The notes under the pieces were generated by a model. That model searched no databases, had not been told where the DNA came from, and saw only the letters and a list, made by a program, of their open reading frames with translations. Position numbers and translations under genes: made by a program. From Plenodomus lindquistii (lineage: Eukaryota; Ascomycota; Dothideomycetes; Pleosporales; Leptosphaeriaceae), in contig JANUWI010000013.1 of assembly GCA_025504975.1 (NCBI GenBank), forward strand, positions 496,001 through 560,000: a stretch of 64,000 nt of DNA, read 5' to 3'. Shown here in pieces: positions 1 through 12,089 of this stretch. The first letter of the stretch is position 1. Each line of letters begins with the position of its first letter.

Positions 1-524
1 ACCTCACTACAAAATCCATCACATACTCTACTAATCAACCTCAACCCACCCAGACCGCAGCATCCCAAACACTCTGGCAAACCCCCATCTCCCCCCTCTC
101 TCTCCACGCATTCCAAGTTACCGCGCCAATCACAGACGCGACAATGCCTCGGTATCTCGACTCCAGTCCTCACATCACGCAACGAACCCTGGCACTCGGG
201 CGATAAAGCCTCGAATAGCGGGTTGCAAGACCCATAGCTATTAAGCCTTGCTGTCTCGAGAACCGGTATCGTTTTCACGTGGAAATGCTCATGTGGTGTG
301 GTGTGGTGTGGTGTGGTGTGGTGTGGTGTGGTGTGAGGCCGACAAGGCTGTGTGGGCTGGGCGCATAAAGAAAGGCAAGGCGCCGCCGCCCCGCACTCCG
401 CGCTGCCCCGGATCATCTTACTTCTGGCATCTCCACGACTTGTCATTGTGATAGTAACTGCGCTTGTATATCTGCTGCTCAAGGAGAGAAAGGAAAGCGA
501 AAAGGAAGAGAAATACCGCCCACG
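1..524. other. Intergenic, left edge
   Basis: No coding frame with recognisable protein features was found. The stretch contains a pentanucleotide microsatellite (293-335) and forms the upstream region of the Mpo1-like gene. The short open frames are low complexity or driven by the repeat. Confidence 0.6.
293..335. repeat. (TGTGG)n pentanucleotide microsatellite
   Basis: About eight uninterrupted copies of a 5-bp TGTGG unit lie about 190 bp upstream of the Mpo1-like start codon. This is read directly from the sequence. Confidence 0.95.
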
Positions 525-1246
525 ATGCCATTATTTGATTTGAAGAAGAATCTCATCTTCGTACGTTATATTTTGGACTTCCACTTCGCTGCCAAAACCA
601 TAGTCAAGACGCATGGCGCGACTAACACATATGGTATGAATACAGTACGGTGCATACCACCGCAACCCCACAAACATTGCCATACACATCAGCTGTGTGC
701 CCATCCTACTAGCCACAGGATTCATCTTCGTACGTCCCCTCCCCTCCCCTCCCATTCCCTCCCACAGATTCCTAACGCCATAGCCGACAGGGCACAAACA
801 CGCCCTCCCTCCCCCTCCGCGCCCCCGCCCTCCTATCCCGCCTCAACCTCCCCTTGAACCTCGGCACCCTCGCCGCCGCAACATACAGCACACTATACCT
901 CCTTCTCTCCCCCAACATCGCAGGCCTAACCGCAACACCGCTTATCATGGGCGCGGCCGCGCTAGCCAACCGCTGCATGTCGAGGTACAATGCGACAAAA
1001 GTGAATAGTATAGCGATTGGTGTGCATGTTGTGAGTTGGATATTGCAGTTTGTAGGGCATGGCAAGTTTGAGGGTAGGAAGCCTGCTTTGCTGGATAATT
1101 TGGTGCAGGCGCTGTTTTTGGCGCCGCTGTTTGTGTGGTATGAGGTGTTGTTTAAGATGGGGTTTTATAGGGATTTACAGAGGGAGGTAGAGGTGGGGGT
1201 GGAGGGGGAGGTGGCGAGGTTGAAGGGGAAGGGGAAGGCGGTTTGA
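525..1246 (+). CDS. mpo1: Mpo1-like (DUF962) 2-hydroxy fatty acid dioxygenase
   Basis: Three exons, 525-560, 646-729 and 791-1246, join in phase to a 191-aa protein. This is the usual length of the DUF962/YGL010W family. Yeast Mpo1 is an ER membrane Fe(II) dioxygenase that alpha-oxidises 2-hydroxypalmitic acid in phytosphingosine breakdown. Exon 1 encodes MPLFDLKKNLIF, exon 2 the conserved YGAYHRNPTNIAIH motif, and exon 3 the HVVSWILQFVGH and FEGRKPALLDN motifs. The spaced histidines are the expected metal ligands, and several hydrophobic segments fit membrane spans. Donors are GTACGT in both introns. The C-terminus (RLKGKGKAV) is basic. The family is clear; enzymatic activity is inferred from homology. 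Confidence 0.9.
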
Positions 1247-1716
1247 TGGGGGGTAGGGTGAAGTGTTAGATCACTTGGGCTTGGTGGAATGAGAACGAGG
1301 TTTTGAAGTAGAGGATCTTTTGGGTTCGAGTAGGTTGATCCAACGATCTCTTTCCAATGGAAGGCAGCGATGCGATCATGTACGGCGGAGGTTATGCACA
1401 GGTCCAATCCCAGTCTCGCAAGCTTTGCACACATCCTCCACGATATCGTTTCTAAATTATCTCTCAGTCAGCCTCCGTACCTTCTGCATGAGAGAATTGA
1501 GCACATACCTGAAGGTTTTCCAAACAAAGCTCAATAACCTAACTGCGATTCGATTCCAAACATCTTATCAACCACCTGCTGCTTGAGATTAGCCAATTTT
1601 ACCAGACTATGCTGCTGGGGCCTACCTTGATCCAACACCCAGTGCGTGACGTTGCGATTCAGAGTCGCCATAAGTGTCGCATGGCTTATATAAGAAGATC
1701 ATCGAGCTCGTAAACT
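1247..1716. other. Intergenic between convergent genes
   Basis: This lies between the 3' ends of the Mpo1-like gene and the minus-strand unknown gene. No supported feature was seen. Confidence 0.5.
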
Positions 1717-2893
1717 CTATCCATCAGACGAGCGCAAATTGAGCTTGACCATGAGCTGCTCAGCGAAAGCAAAACGCATTGCCAGAACATCCTCATGCAT
1801 GTCTATGATCCTAGACGTATTCCAGTCATGACCGAGATTCGACTCTGCTGTCTTTCTTGGCTCCGTCGATGCATCTGATCCTGCCGTGCTGCCAGAAAGT
1901 GATATCGTGCTTGACGCGGCGGATCCGACTGACGCTGCCCTGCGCGTTAATTCCACCTTATGCATGGAACTCTCCATTTGTACTGGCACCGGTACACTGA
2001 CTAGACTGCCAGTCTTGTGCGGTACCACAGTCTTGTTTTGGGCTACCGCGGTATCCTTTGTTGGAGATGTAGTCCTGTTCGAGTTCCCTTGCGATTTGCC
2101 ATTGAGAGTAGCACCAGTGTCGTATTGACGCGTGAAGTTCGGAGATTGATTCGCACGTCTCTGTACTTCTGCAACTGTCTGCTCAATTATTGTCTTCGGA
2201 ACGAACTTGTCCGATCTGCGCAGGGAGGGTGCGTTTTTGATATCGACCATACCGGCCTCCACTGCAAGATGGACAACCACGGTGCAGATAAAGTAAGCGG
2301 TTCTTTTAGGCTGACCATCGGGTTTGGGTTCCAGATCGATCTTCCTTTTCTTGCACATTGTTCTGACATGCTGTTTGGCATTTCTGTAAGTAGCAAACGA
2401 CGGTAGTCCATTTGGCAGATTCCGCTGGACTTCAACAATCTTTGACATAACTGCTTCTGATACCTCCACGACAACATTCTCGGGGCTTGTGAAGGCGATA
2501 TGCCCTTTCTCCGGGTGATTGGTATTGTCGGCAGTCCTTAGATGTACTGTCTGCGACGGCGGTCCCGTTCCTCGACGATTGTCTTGAATGAGCAATCTGC
2601 CGTCAAACAGGGCTCTGCTCGTCACCTCGCGAAGCACTATCCGCTTAAGCCTCTCGAAGAACGGCCCGGAGACTGTCGTGGTGTTGTACTGGAAGCTCTT
2701 CAACTTAAGAACGAGCCCGACATATTTCTCCGCTACTTCGATTGTCTGGAATACCTCAGAGTAGGCGTGAATCAGCGGTAAAGCGCGAGAGATGACATCT
2801 TGAGCAGCATCTGCATGGCATGTCAATGTACTCTCGCCAACACAAAGTCATCGCCTTACCTTGAAGCGCACTCTCTGATACTTTTGGCGGCAT
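1717..2893 (-). CDS. Unknown 375-aa protein, Ser/Thr-rich C-terminal half
   Basis: Two exons on the minus strand, 2893-2860 and 2810-1717, are joined by a 49-nt intron with a GTAAGG donor and CAG acceptor. The first exon encodes MPPKVSESALQ and splices in phase into DAAQDVISRAL. I do not recognise the family. Residues 1 to about 230 look folded and mostly helical, with a basic patch near MCKKRKIDLEPKPDGQPKR that could be a nuclear localisation signal. Residues 230-345 are Ser/Thr/Asn-rich and probably disordered. The last 30 residues (IDMHEDVLAMRFAFAEQ...) look like a short amphipathic helix. No signal peptide or membrane segment is visible. A nuclear role is only a guess from the basic patch. 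Confidence 0.75.
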
Positions 2894-3675
2894 CGTTGCT
2901 CTCTTTCCACAGTCTCAGACGCCCAAATCTGTACAATCCCGCGCTGTAGAAGCCGTCACGATCCCAATCAGTCGTGAAGCCGGTGTAAAGTCGCTTTCCT
3001 GCCCTCCCAGCCTCCAAACACCCCGTGCTCTAAACCGTGAAGTGAGCGTGAATCAGACTATAAGAGTGAGCGCACGCACATGTATACGCGCAGCTCAGCC
3101 TCTCACTCACACGTTCGCGAGATGAAAGGAAATTTCCAAACAAGGTGAGAGAAAGCAAGTAAGCTTGATGTCGTGGAGTGAGAGAAAATGCGCCTTCCAT
3201 CTGGAAGCAGACTTGTGGCGCCAAGACGTAAACAAACAAACGGTGGATGAGGCAGGAGCGTGCGTAGCAGGATGGCGTGTGGGGGTTTAGTAGGGTGGAA
3301 CATTATATACTGGTATAATGCTGTAGGCGTTATATGTGAGTACGGGCATGGTAATGAGGGGTTGTACATGTAGTGATTGATAACGGTGTGATGAAGGGCG
3401 GGAGGTGGTAGCGTGATAAGCAGCCATGACCTCGTGCTCGCACCGAATGATTGCGCAGAGTGATATTCAGAGTGCCGCTGATAAATTTGTATATTTCCAA
3501 CATGTATACCTCAGTTTTATATTTACGAGATGATTTATCTCACTTACGTGCTACAATGCACATACACATGACCAACGCCAAACTCCACATCTTCCTTCCA
3601 TCCCACCAATCTCAAACCTAACAAACCATTTCTTTTTCTCCCAACTCACACAAACACCAATCAACACCACCCACC
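2894..3675. other. Intergenic
   Basis: This stretch holds the promoter side of the unknown 375-aa gene and the 3' side of the PQ-loop gene. Only short overlapping open frames without recognisable features are present. Confidence 0.5.
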
Positions 3676-4782
3676 CTACTCATCCTCATCACTACTCTCC
3701 CCCTCCTCCTTCCTATACAAAAAATACTGCACAAACACCCCAGCATCCAAAAGCAACGTCCCAAAGCTTCCAAGCAACCAACTCGCATTCACCGCAATAT
3801 ACGTTCCATATTCTTTCCTCGCTTCGCCGGCGCCACACGTCCCGTCCCCACCGCACTTGGGCTTGTACACCAGGATACTAAGTACATACGTGAGGTTACC
3901 GAGGCATGCAAACAGGAAGAAGAGCATGCTAATGCCCTCTGTCGACTTGCGGCGGTAATTGAGCAGGAGCTGTGGGATCCGGGATCCGAGGTATAGGAGG
4001 GCGCAGATGTAGCCGCCGACTTGGCCCCAGGTGTTGAAGTGGAGGGGCGTGGAGGGTTCAGAGGATGAGGGTGGCGCGTTGCGTGCGCTGAGGTACCAGC
4101 CGAAGACGCCGGCGGCAATGACGAGGATAATGATGCCGGTGTTATAGAGGATGGTTTGGAGGGAGGATTGGGTAGGCTGGGGGAGTGGGGATATGGCGCT
4201 GTTGCGGCGGCCTTGGGTGGGGTCGTCGTGGAGAGGGGTTACGGGGGAGAGGTGCGTGCCGTCGATTGAGAGGTAGCGTTCGCGGAAGGAGCCTTGGGAG
4301 TGGTTGGAGTGGCGTCTGTCGACGTCGGAGATGCGGGGTGGTTGGACTTGGTGGTCGTTCCCGTTGCCATTGGGGTATGTGGGTCCATTGCGACGGTCAG
4401 AAAGGAGTGGTGATTGTTCGCTTGCTAGCGAAGAATCGTCGTCTGAATCATCGTCTTCTGGCTTCTTGTAGTTGTCGCGTAGCGTGAAGCCCTTGTACCA
4501 GAAGCATTGCAGTAACAAGACTATATCAGCCAGTGTGTAATACACGGCTAGGATAATCATAGTCGGCAAGACACCCTGGAGTACCGCGCCGAAGATGTTG
4601 AAGAAATCGCCAGCAAGCCATACTACAATGAAGACCACCGAAAGACCTTCTGCTGAACCTCGTTTCCAGTTTTCAATAATCTGAGGCGAGAAGACGACAA
4701 TCCAACATGCGATGCTGATTGATCCAAAGATCTGACTGATCGCATCAATGTCCAAGCGCAATCCTTGCGCTGGTGGAAACAT
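3676..4782 (-). CDS. PQ-loop vacuolar amino-acid transporter (Ypq/PQLC2 type)
   Basis: A single-exon 368-aa membrane protein with two PQ-loop repeats. The first (about residues 13-50) carries FSPQIIENW followed by GSAEGLSVVF; the second (about 260-300) carries RIPQLLLNYRRKSTEGIS. About seven hydrophobic segments are separated by a long, hydrophilic Ser/Asp/His-rich loop (about 105-210), as in fungal Ypq1-3/Rtc2 proteins. Those proteins export cationic amino acids from the vacuole and correspond to lysosomal PQLC2 in animals. The C-terminus is acidic (EEGESSDEDE). The ATG chosen (4782) is the first and places TM1 directly after a short N-terminus. The family call is firm; the substrate (Lys/Arg/His) is inferred. 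Confidence 0.9.
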   Translation of the reverse strand: MFPPAQGLRLDIDAISQIFGSISIACWIVVFSPQIIENWKRGSAEGLSVVFIVVWLAGDFFNIFGAVLQGVLPTMIILAVYYTLADIVLLLQCFWYKGFTLRDNYKKPEDDDSDDDSSLASEQSPLLSDRRNGPTYPNGNGNDHQVQPPRISDVDRRHSNHSQGSFRERYLSIDGTHLSPVTPLHDDPTQGRRNSAISPLPQPTQSSLQTILYNTGIIILVIAAGVFGWYLSARNAPPSSSEPSTPLHFNTWGQVGGYICALLYLGSRIPQLLLNYRRKSTEGISMLFFLFACLGNLTYVLSILVYKPKCGGDGTCGAGEARKEYGTYIAVNASWLLGSFGTLLLDAGVFVQYFLYRKEEGESSDEDE

Positions 4783-5357
4783 TTTGCTATGACGTATGCA
4801 GCTGCAATCCCACGCTCTTTCTAGAAGTACAACACCAGATTCTGGTCTTCGGAGTCCAACAAGTCAACGGAAGCTGGCCAGAGATCCAAAAGACTAGCGG
4901 TTTCTCAGTTGTGCCTGGCACCGTCGGATTGGTTGCGTGTCGTTGCGTGACAGAGACGTCGCGAAAGCTGAGAGACCGAGGTACGCGACGCAACCAGTAT
5001 GTCGCGAAAGAAAGCTTAGAAAATGCGATTGACAGGTAAGGGCTCCCTCGGTATGCACAATTGATGAATTTGGAGGCAAAGGATGCCGAAATGATGTTCA
5101 GTGTTCAACTAAGAATGACTGTGCGGATGAAAAGGTCCAAGCAGGAATAATTACCTAATGCCCAGAAATCCGGGGTTGCATGGATGATAGCTCCTGCAAG
5201 GAACCGGTCAGCCGCAACGCTAGTGCATATGCAGTGGTAGACAGGTCGCATGCTCGCGCATATGAGGCATCAAAGTTCATTGGCTATGGAGATGGTCCAA
5301 GATTTCGTTACATTCATTCAAAGGACAACGAATTGCTCTCGTCAGCCCAGACTTCAT
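4783..5357. other. Intergenic
   Basis: This is the upstream region of the PQ-loop gene and downstream region of the auxilin-like gene. Both are on the minus strand. No supported feature was seen. Confidence 0.5.
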
Positions 5358-8250
5358 CTATAGATTGTTGTCCGTCTTAAATTTGTCCCACGCCTCGTTC
5401 AGTGTAGCGAATACAGCTGCGCCAATCATCTTCTGTTCTGTCGTAGCTGTTTGAGAGATCTATCGTTCCAATTAGCATCGCTTCAAGCCAGCAAACAGGA
5501 TAACCTGGACATACCTTGTCAGGATGCACCTTAGCAATGGCCTTCATGTAAATAATCTTGACCTTGTTCGGCATGACGAGATCTCCCATGTTGACCTTCT
5601 TCCATCCTACATCCTCCCAAAGCACCTTGTCCAATGAGCCCAGCAGTGCTCGCAAGTTGTCAGATTTTGTGCCTTTCCATGCGATGAGCTTAGCGTCGAC
5701 TTGATCGGTAAGTGCAAACTTCTCATCGTCTGCACGATCAGCAGCTGCGTTGGCAGCTTTCATCCGCTTGACGGCTTCAGAGTCCTTTGCAGGACCACCA
5801 CCGAGATCCGACAAAGCAGAAGGCTTTGGCGCGGGTTTTCGAGCCGGTGCAGGGCGTTTTGCTGGAGCAGCAGCATTACCTCCGCTTGCAGCCTTCTCGC
5901 AGCGATTGCGACCTGAGATGCTGATGGCGCCACCCACACCGTTCTGTACAGCTTCCTTCCAGACTTGATGTGCCTCAGACCATTTCTCCATGTTTTCAAG
6001 TGCTTCAGCTTTGCGCATGAGCGCTTTGCCATAGAATTCCTTCATGTCCTTATCGCCCTCAACACCACCCGTGGCAATCTTTTCACCCTCACCTCTCGAG
6101 ACCCCTATGACAGCTAGGGCAGCATCCGCATCAGCGATAGCCGCTTTGGGGTCGCCAACTTTGATGTTCGTGACAGCACGGTTGCATAACACAATGATTG
6201 TTACAGGATGCGACTGGGGTAGGGGACTGAGTGCGGACGAGTAGGCGGAATGCGCAGCTGCAAAATCTCCGCGCTTGAATGCCTCCGAGCCTCGTTGTCG
6301 ATCAGAAGCAGACGCATTGAGTGCGGATGAAGAAACTGGCGGTATGCGACGAGGTGGCGCTTTGGGTCGTGTTGGTATTGGGGTCACAGCAGGGCTGTGA
6401 CTTTTCGAAGTAGCAGCAATCTTGAGAAATGGATTGTTTGATTGGGAAGGCGGTGGTTGTCTTGCTGATTGTGCAGGAGTAACCGGCTCTGGCGAAAACA
6501 AATCGACCTGTGGTTGAGGCGTAGTCTTCTTTCGTCGTGCAGGGCTTGTGTAGGCCTGCGAGCTTTGTTTCTCAACCTCTTCACGTGTCAATCGCGTGGC
6601 AGGTCGCTTGTCTAGACTCGGGGGTTGTTGTCGCTGAGCGGGGGATTGTGATGACATACGATCTGGAACGCCGTTTCTTGGTCTGTCCTGTTCTCGTCTC
6701 TGCCGTACCGGAAGATCATCGTGTTGTCGGGAGTCTCTTGTGCTGGTTGGTCTGTGGGGACGACCACCAGCTTCCAACATCATGGCTTCGTCAGTGGCGG
6801 TCTGTTCAACTTTTGACGATTTGCTCGACTTGGAAGCTACTTCCGCAGCCTGCGCGTCACGCATCCATTTTGGCATGTTCGGGTCCCCCTCTTGGTTAAG
6901 ATCAGCCATGGCTTTTTGCACCTGTTTACGACCCGTCTTCCATAGCGAATTGGCCGACTTGAATAAGGTATTGCCTATTTCTGACGCCATTTGCGTCACG
7001 TCCTTTTCTTGTGTTTGGTTTTCTTGTCGGCGTTGACCAGATTGACTGCGTGCGCCCTCCTCCCGCATCCACGCTGGTTGTCGCCCACCCGTGCGCGCTT
7101 CTCTCGAATCGTCCCTGGCACTCGGTCTACTGTTGGCTCGTCTGGGGCGATCCTCAGTCTCATCCATCCGTGATCTATCCTGGCTCCGGTCCTGCGTCTT
7201 GTTCTTAGCCTCGGCATGCGCCTGATTCAATAGCCATCCGACCGCTGCTTGCACGTCCAGCCCCGACTCTGTCGTCGCCAGTGCAATGGAAGACTTCTCA
7301 GCCGGAAATCCCATGTCCACCAGCTCCGCAACAGCTTTATCATGCGCATTCTGTGGACCTGGCGAAGATCGATGGGTCTCGGCCGACTCGGCCTGTCGCA
7401 TTGGCGCAGGTTCCTCCATTCTCTGAAACTCGGATACAGGCTTCGAAAGCAAGCCGAGGATGTCGTCATCGTCGTCGTTGGCAGATTTCGGGGGCGCCTG
7501 AGATGTTGACTTTTGAGCCATTTGCTTGAGACCAAACATGTCATCATCATCATCGTCTAGGGCTGCAGCATGATTGGCAGTAGCCTGGGGCAAGGGTGTC
7601 TGGCGCCTGGACACATTCTGGCTGTAGGATGGGGTGCTTCTGCCGCTTTCATGGGATGGTATAGGAAAGTGGCTCGATTTATCCACGGGTACTGCTGAGT
7701 TGAAGGCGGCTAGCAGATCTTCCTCGGTAGGTGACTGTGCAGGACGCTTTGACGAGGTGTCTAGACCAGCAAACGGCTTGTTGATCGTCTTGGATAGCCC
7801 AATGTTTGTAAAGGGATTGTTGCTTGCTGGAGGCACACCAAAAGCCGAGGGTTGTGGTGTGTTTGTACTGCCTCCCAATGTATCCCAGTGCTTCGAGTCT
7901 GCGCCTCCGAATGTGGTGTCATATTGTTTCCTCCGTTCGGCCTCTTCCCTCAGCTTCTCTTCCTGGATCTGTTTCTGACGCTCCTGCAGCGACAGACCGC
8001 TTCCTGGTGCTTTCGTCTTGTTGCTGGCCACAAGACCGGCGAAGCTGTCATTGGCTGGCGTGACAGGCTTCGAGGGGGCCTTGAATGGCTGAGCATTGGC
8101 GGGGCTGGCGCGGGAGCTTGAAAGCTGGACGGGGAGCGTGGAGAGAGGTGTGGAGCGGCCAGATAGTTGAGGCGTGGGGCTCTGGCGGAAGGGTGGAATG
8201 TTCGTCTTCTGGGCGGGCTGAGACCAGTCAAGGCCAGTCAGATCGTCCAT
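5358..8250 (-). CDS. swa2: Auxilin-like clathrin-uncoating J-protein (UBA-TPR-J)
   Basis: Two exons, 8250-5515 and 5459-5358, give 945 aa. The 55-nt intron falls right after the HPDK motif of the J-domain, so the uninterrupted open frame would end in a wrong tail. Splicing restores the J-domain helix IGAAVFATLNEAWDKFKTDN. Domain order: a disordered N-terminus with an NPF motif near residue 145 (a second lies further on) and acidic DDDDD stretches (about 232-265); a UBA domain (about 301-345, ELVDMGFP...); a long Arg/Gln/Ser-rich linker; a TPR block (about 640-760); and a C-terminal J-domain with HPDK. This is the architecture of yeast Swa2/auxilin, which recruits Hsp70 to strip clathrin from vesicles. 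Confidence 0.92.
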
Positions 8251-9929
8251 GGCGCTGAGAGTGTGAAAATCGTCTCAAGGAATGTGTATAGAGTGAATTG
8301 TCATGATTGTGTTGTCCACGTCGCGACAGGAAGCATTGCACTGAGCTGGTCGCGCTTGCTAGTTTGGCGCTACGCTACACTACAGTACGGCAGCAGCCGC
8401 AGGGGGCACGTGACGTTGGCATATGCAGGGTCGAAAGCTACGTACGACAACAATGTGCGGACATGACTTCAACACCATTCTTGTTGAGATGTGCCTGGAG
8501 GTTTGGAAAAGTCGTCGTCCCCAAAGCCAGACCCAAGTGCTGCTGAACATGTTCTACAGGCTTCACGTAGGTGATGACGATTGGTGGTGCACATCCGATG
8601 CAACGACGCTACCGATGAGGGGACAGTTGCCCTTGAACGATTGTGTGATTAGTGCCACGTTTGCAGATGCATTCTGTTTCTCCGCGATATTCCCGCGCAA
8701 CAACTTGTTGTGGTCAATGATCTGGCGCACTGGTTTACTTTGCGTCCTAGCATCTGTCGCAGACATGCTGTCAGACGCCGAGCGGATAATCAAGAAACAA
8801 GATTCGAAGACACAAGTCCGCCGGCGGCCGAGTCCAAAAGGAATCTGGAATCTCATTGGGGTCAACACAGTGTCGCAGTGGCAACCGAATGCAGGCTAGG
8901 GCAATGCCATGCCACCACGGTCATCAAATTAAGATCTGGTCAGTGGGCTGTTTGGATCCATGACCGCGGAGATGGACTGCGGCCAGGCACCAGGGCAGCG
9001 TTCAGTCCACTCAAACCCCTGACCAGGGACGCCTTGTCAGGCGCCTCGAATTCATCCATGATTCGGCTTGCTGGCCCCATTTGCTGACTCGGACCGAAAG
9101 TCATGAATCGAGTGAGCCGCAGTGAGCGGCACAGTGCCCGGAGCCGCGCTGCTTCCGGCTGTGAGACTGTCTGTAACAGGCATCTCTTTCCTTGAAAATC
9201 GTATGTTTGGCGTATCAGACTCATGAACCTGATGTACATTGTGCATTGTAGAATTGGACCGACGATACTCCAGAGTCGGAGCATCTTCTAGACCTGAGCA
9301 TGGAAGCAAGCCAGCATGGGCGCTGTGATAAGACGGGCTCGACCCGCTTACCCGCTCCCACAGCCGTGGGATTCGCGTCTTCTGGCGCGGGCTCCCGTGG
9401 ATCCCCGTATTAGCCATGTATCCATAATTGACTCGTGCTCGTGTGCAGGTGGCCGTTGAGGCCTGAGGCAGAGTCTAGACAGTAGACGACACATGGCTGG
9501 CTTCGTTGAGCAAATCAGGCGGTGGGGCGGTGAGGCTCGGTGGGCAAATGAATAAGGCGTAACGAGGGGAAAGTCGATGTGTAGGGTTCGAAAGGAGAGG
9601 GAGTGGACAAGGCGAGGGAGGTCGGAGGTGCATCTGTGCGCACAATGAAGGAAGGTACTATGTAAGAAAATGGGACCCTGCAGGGAGGGCGCTGGCGTCA
9701 GCAATAGGCCGGGGAGCGATTGGTGCCATAACCGTTGGGTTCGCAGATGGGGTGCAGGGTGCTCGGGGCACAATGCAGTTCGGTAGAGAGTTCGCAGTAG
9801 ACGTGTGAATGTTGTGCGTGCAGGTGCAGCCCACCCGTCTTGCGCACCAAATGCAGCCTAGACGCTGTAGTTTGATATTTGGTGCCGCCTGGTGGTGCAA
9901 CAAGGGGTCGCCCGCCGCCCGTCGCCTCG

Positions 9930-9967
9930 CCTGTCGCCTGTCGCCTGTCGCCTGTCTCCTGTCGCCC
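9930..9967. repeat. CTGTCGC heptamer tandem repeat
   Basis: About five head-to-tail copies of a 7-bp CTGTCGC unit with one substitution. Read directly. Confidence 0.85.
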
Positions 9968-10339
9968 GTGTGTGTGTCTACTGTGTATGTGCAATTTGCC
10001 TGGATTGCGCTGCGCACGTGTACCAGCCCCATTCTCTGCAGTGCAATCCACTGTGCACGCACGCGCTCTCTCTCCTGCTCACGTGCTGCTCACAGCCAAG
10101 TACGTGCGGTACTGTACATACATGGCCTAGACGAGACGACGCATGTAATACGCCATGGCCCATCCCTCGCCGTCGGGCGCTTCGGCGTTTCTTTGTCCAG
10201 GGATCTCCCGGTAACGCTCCGCAAGCCATTCTGCGCTTAGACTGTGCACTGTGCAGCGACCGGGGCCTTGCTGATCGCCTTTTGGGCAACCCTCCAACGC
10301 ACCTTCCAGTTCCTGTTGCCGTGGCCGTTGCTGTTGCTG

Positions 10340-10390
10340 GTCCTGTTCCTATTCCTGTTCCTATTCCTGTTCCTGCTCCTGTTCCTGCTG
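10340..10390. repeat. Hexamer/dodecamer CCTGTT-CCTATT repeat
   Basis: Alternating CCTGTT, CCTATT and CCTGCT units form a pyrimidine-rich strand about 80-125 bp upstream of the urc4 start codon. The pyrimidine-rich top strand resembles CT-rich core promoters of fungal genes. Confidence 0.85.
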
Positions 10391-10466
10391 TGTAGAACCT
10401 CTCGCTCCCCCTCTGCACGCCCTGCGCCTTCTGCCTGCCCCCCTTTGCACGCCCGTCGCCGCCAGC

Positions 10467-12089
10467 ATGCGTCTCTTCAACCGCAAGGGCCCCAGGTCAG
10501 AGACGTCGCCCAAGGGCAGCATGCCCAATTCGTCAAACGGTTCTCTGAGGTCCCCTGCCCCCACTCCCAATGGCTCCAGGCCCACGAGCTTCCCCGACGT
10601 GCCACTGCCAAAGGCCCCCGACCCAACCCTCGACCCAGCTGGCTATCTGCGCAGCATCTATGCCGTGCGCGAACGCTCCCAGTTGGTCCTTGAAAAGGCC
10701 AAAAAAAATCAACTCAAGCACTTCACCGTCGACATGACCAAGTTCGCCGACGTAGCACGCTTCGTTGTGTCGATAGTTAAAGTGCGACTCTGCCAGACGT
10801 GGCCGTTTGATTCGGAGCGCTAACAAGCTTGCAGCGCGACTATGCCCCCGACTACGCCTCCATTCCTCCTCATGGCCGCTGGCAGCATTTCGAGGTGGGC
10901 GGCCGGCCGCGCATCGACCAGCTCATGGCAGCGTGGCCGTCTACCGTAGACAATCAGGAGCGCACACGCCGCCTGATTGATTTGTTCCTTGTCTCGGTGC
11001 TCCTCGACGCAGGCGCTGGCACAAAGTGGCAGTACAAGAGCAAAGAGTCGGGCAGGATCTATCGTCGTAGCGAGGGTCTTGCTGTCGCCAGTCTGGAAAT
11101 GTTCAAGGCAGGCGTCTTCAGCAGTGATGCAAAAGAGCCATGTCAAGTCGACAGTGCTGGCCTGAGGAAGCTGGACCTGACCATCATGGCGCGCGGCCTG
11201 CAAGTCACCGACTCGAATCCACTGGATGGCCTCGAGGGCCGCACCAGCCTGCTGCAAAGACTTGCCGATGCCCTACAAGACCAAGAAGTCTTTGGCCTCG
11301 AGGCGCGACCGGGCAACATGCTCGGTATGTTTGTTGCCTCCTACCACGTGCTTTGCTAACCCATACAGACTACCTCCTCTCTCATCCCACCACCCAAGCG
11401 TCATCAGTTCCCATCATCCCTCTCCCTACCCTCTGGAATACCCTCATGGACAGCTTGACACCCATCTGGCCCGCGACTCGAACTCAGATTGACGGCATCA
11501 CCATTGGCGACGCATGGCCGTGCTCCGTCATGCCATCACACCCAACTCACCCTTGGGAAAACATCGTCCCCTTTCACAAGCTGACACAATGGCTCACATA
11601 CTCGTTGATGGTACCAATGACGAAGCTACTTCACGTTCACTTTGCTGGCGCAGAGCTTCTTACCGGGCTGCCAGAATACCGCAACGGCGGCCTTCTCATC
11701 GACACAGGTCTCTTGACGCTCAAGCCAGAAGACCAGAACCGAGGACTGGCGCAATACGCGCGCAACGCTCAAGCGACAGGGCAGCCCAGTATGGAGGTCG
11801 TGCCCATGTTCACGGCTGATGATGATGTAATTGTCGAATGGCGCGCCGTCACTGTTGGTTTCCTCGACGAACTTCTTGCCGAAGTGAACAGTATGCTAGG
11901 CTTGAGTGGAGACAGCAAGTTGAACTTGGCACAGATGTTGGAGGCTGGCACTTGGAAGGTAAGTCTCTTCCTTGAGGTCGTAGAGATTTTGCTGACTCGC
12001 AACAGGGTGGTCGAGAGATTGCAGAAGTGTCGCGACCAAACACCAAAGAGCCACCCATCATGATCCTCTCCGACGGAACTGTTTTCTGA
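10467..12089 (+). CDS. urc4: Uracil catabolism protein 4 (DUF1688, Urc4/Urg3)
   Basis: Four exons, 10467-10781, 10835-11324, 11369-11958 and 12006-12089, join to 492 aa. The protein carries the full-length DUF1688 signature: YLRSIYAVRERSQLVLEKA, HFEVGGRPRID, FLVSVLLDAGAG, the WPCSVMPSH segment and HVHFAGAELLTGLPEYRNGG. Urc4 belongs to the fungal URC pathway, which breaks down uracil to use it as nitrogen source; its exact biochemical step is not established. The first 55 residues are Ser/Pro-rich and less conserved. Intron donors are GTGCGA, GTATGT and GTAAGT, with lengths of 53, 44 and 47 nt. The last exon encodes a short tail ending ILSDGTVF. No neighbour of the URC pathway (GTP cyclohydrolase-like Urc1, Urc3) is present in the window. 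Confidence 0.93.

Larger units (their letters stand above)
8251..10466. other. Long intergenic region between divergent auxilin-like and urc4 genes
   Basis: About 2.2 kb with many overlapping open frames on both strands that show no domain or consistent coding signal. It probably contains the promoters of both divergent genes. Simple repeats occur at 9930-9967 and 10340-10390. Confidence 0.5.

Noticed and set aside
1320..1345. GGGTTCGAGTAGG resembling a tRNA T-loop
   Set aside because: No matching acceptor stem, D-arm or anticodon arm at the proper distances.
4185..4487. 100-codon plus-strand frame opposite the PQ-loop transporter
   Set aside because: Antisense shadow of the low-complexity loop of a well-supported gene.
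8423..8899. 158-codon plus-strand frame upstream of the auxilin-like gene
   Set aside because: No recognisable domain, mixed composition, and several overlapping frames of similar length on both strands; most likely chance.
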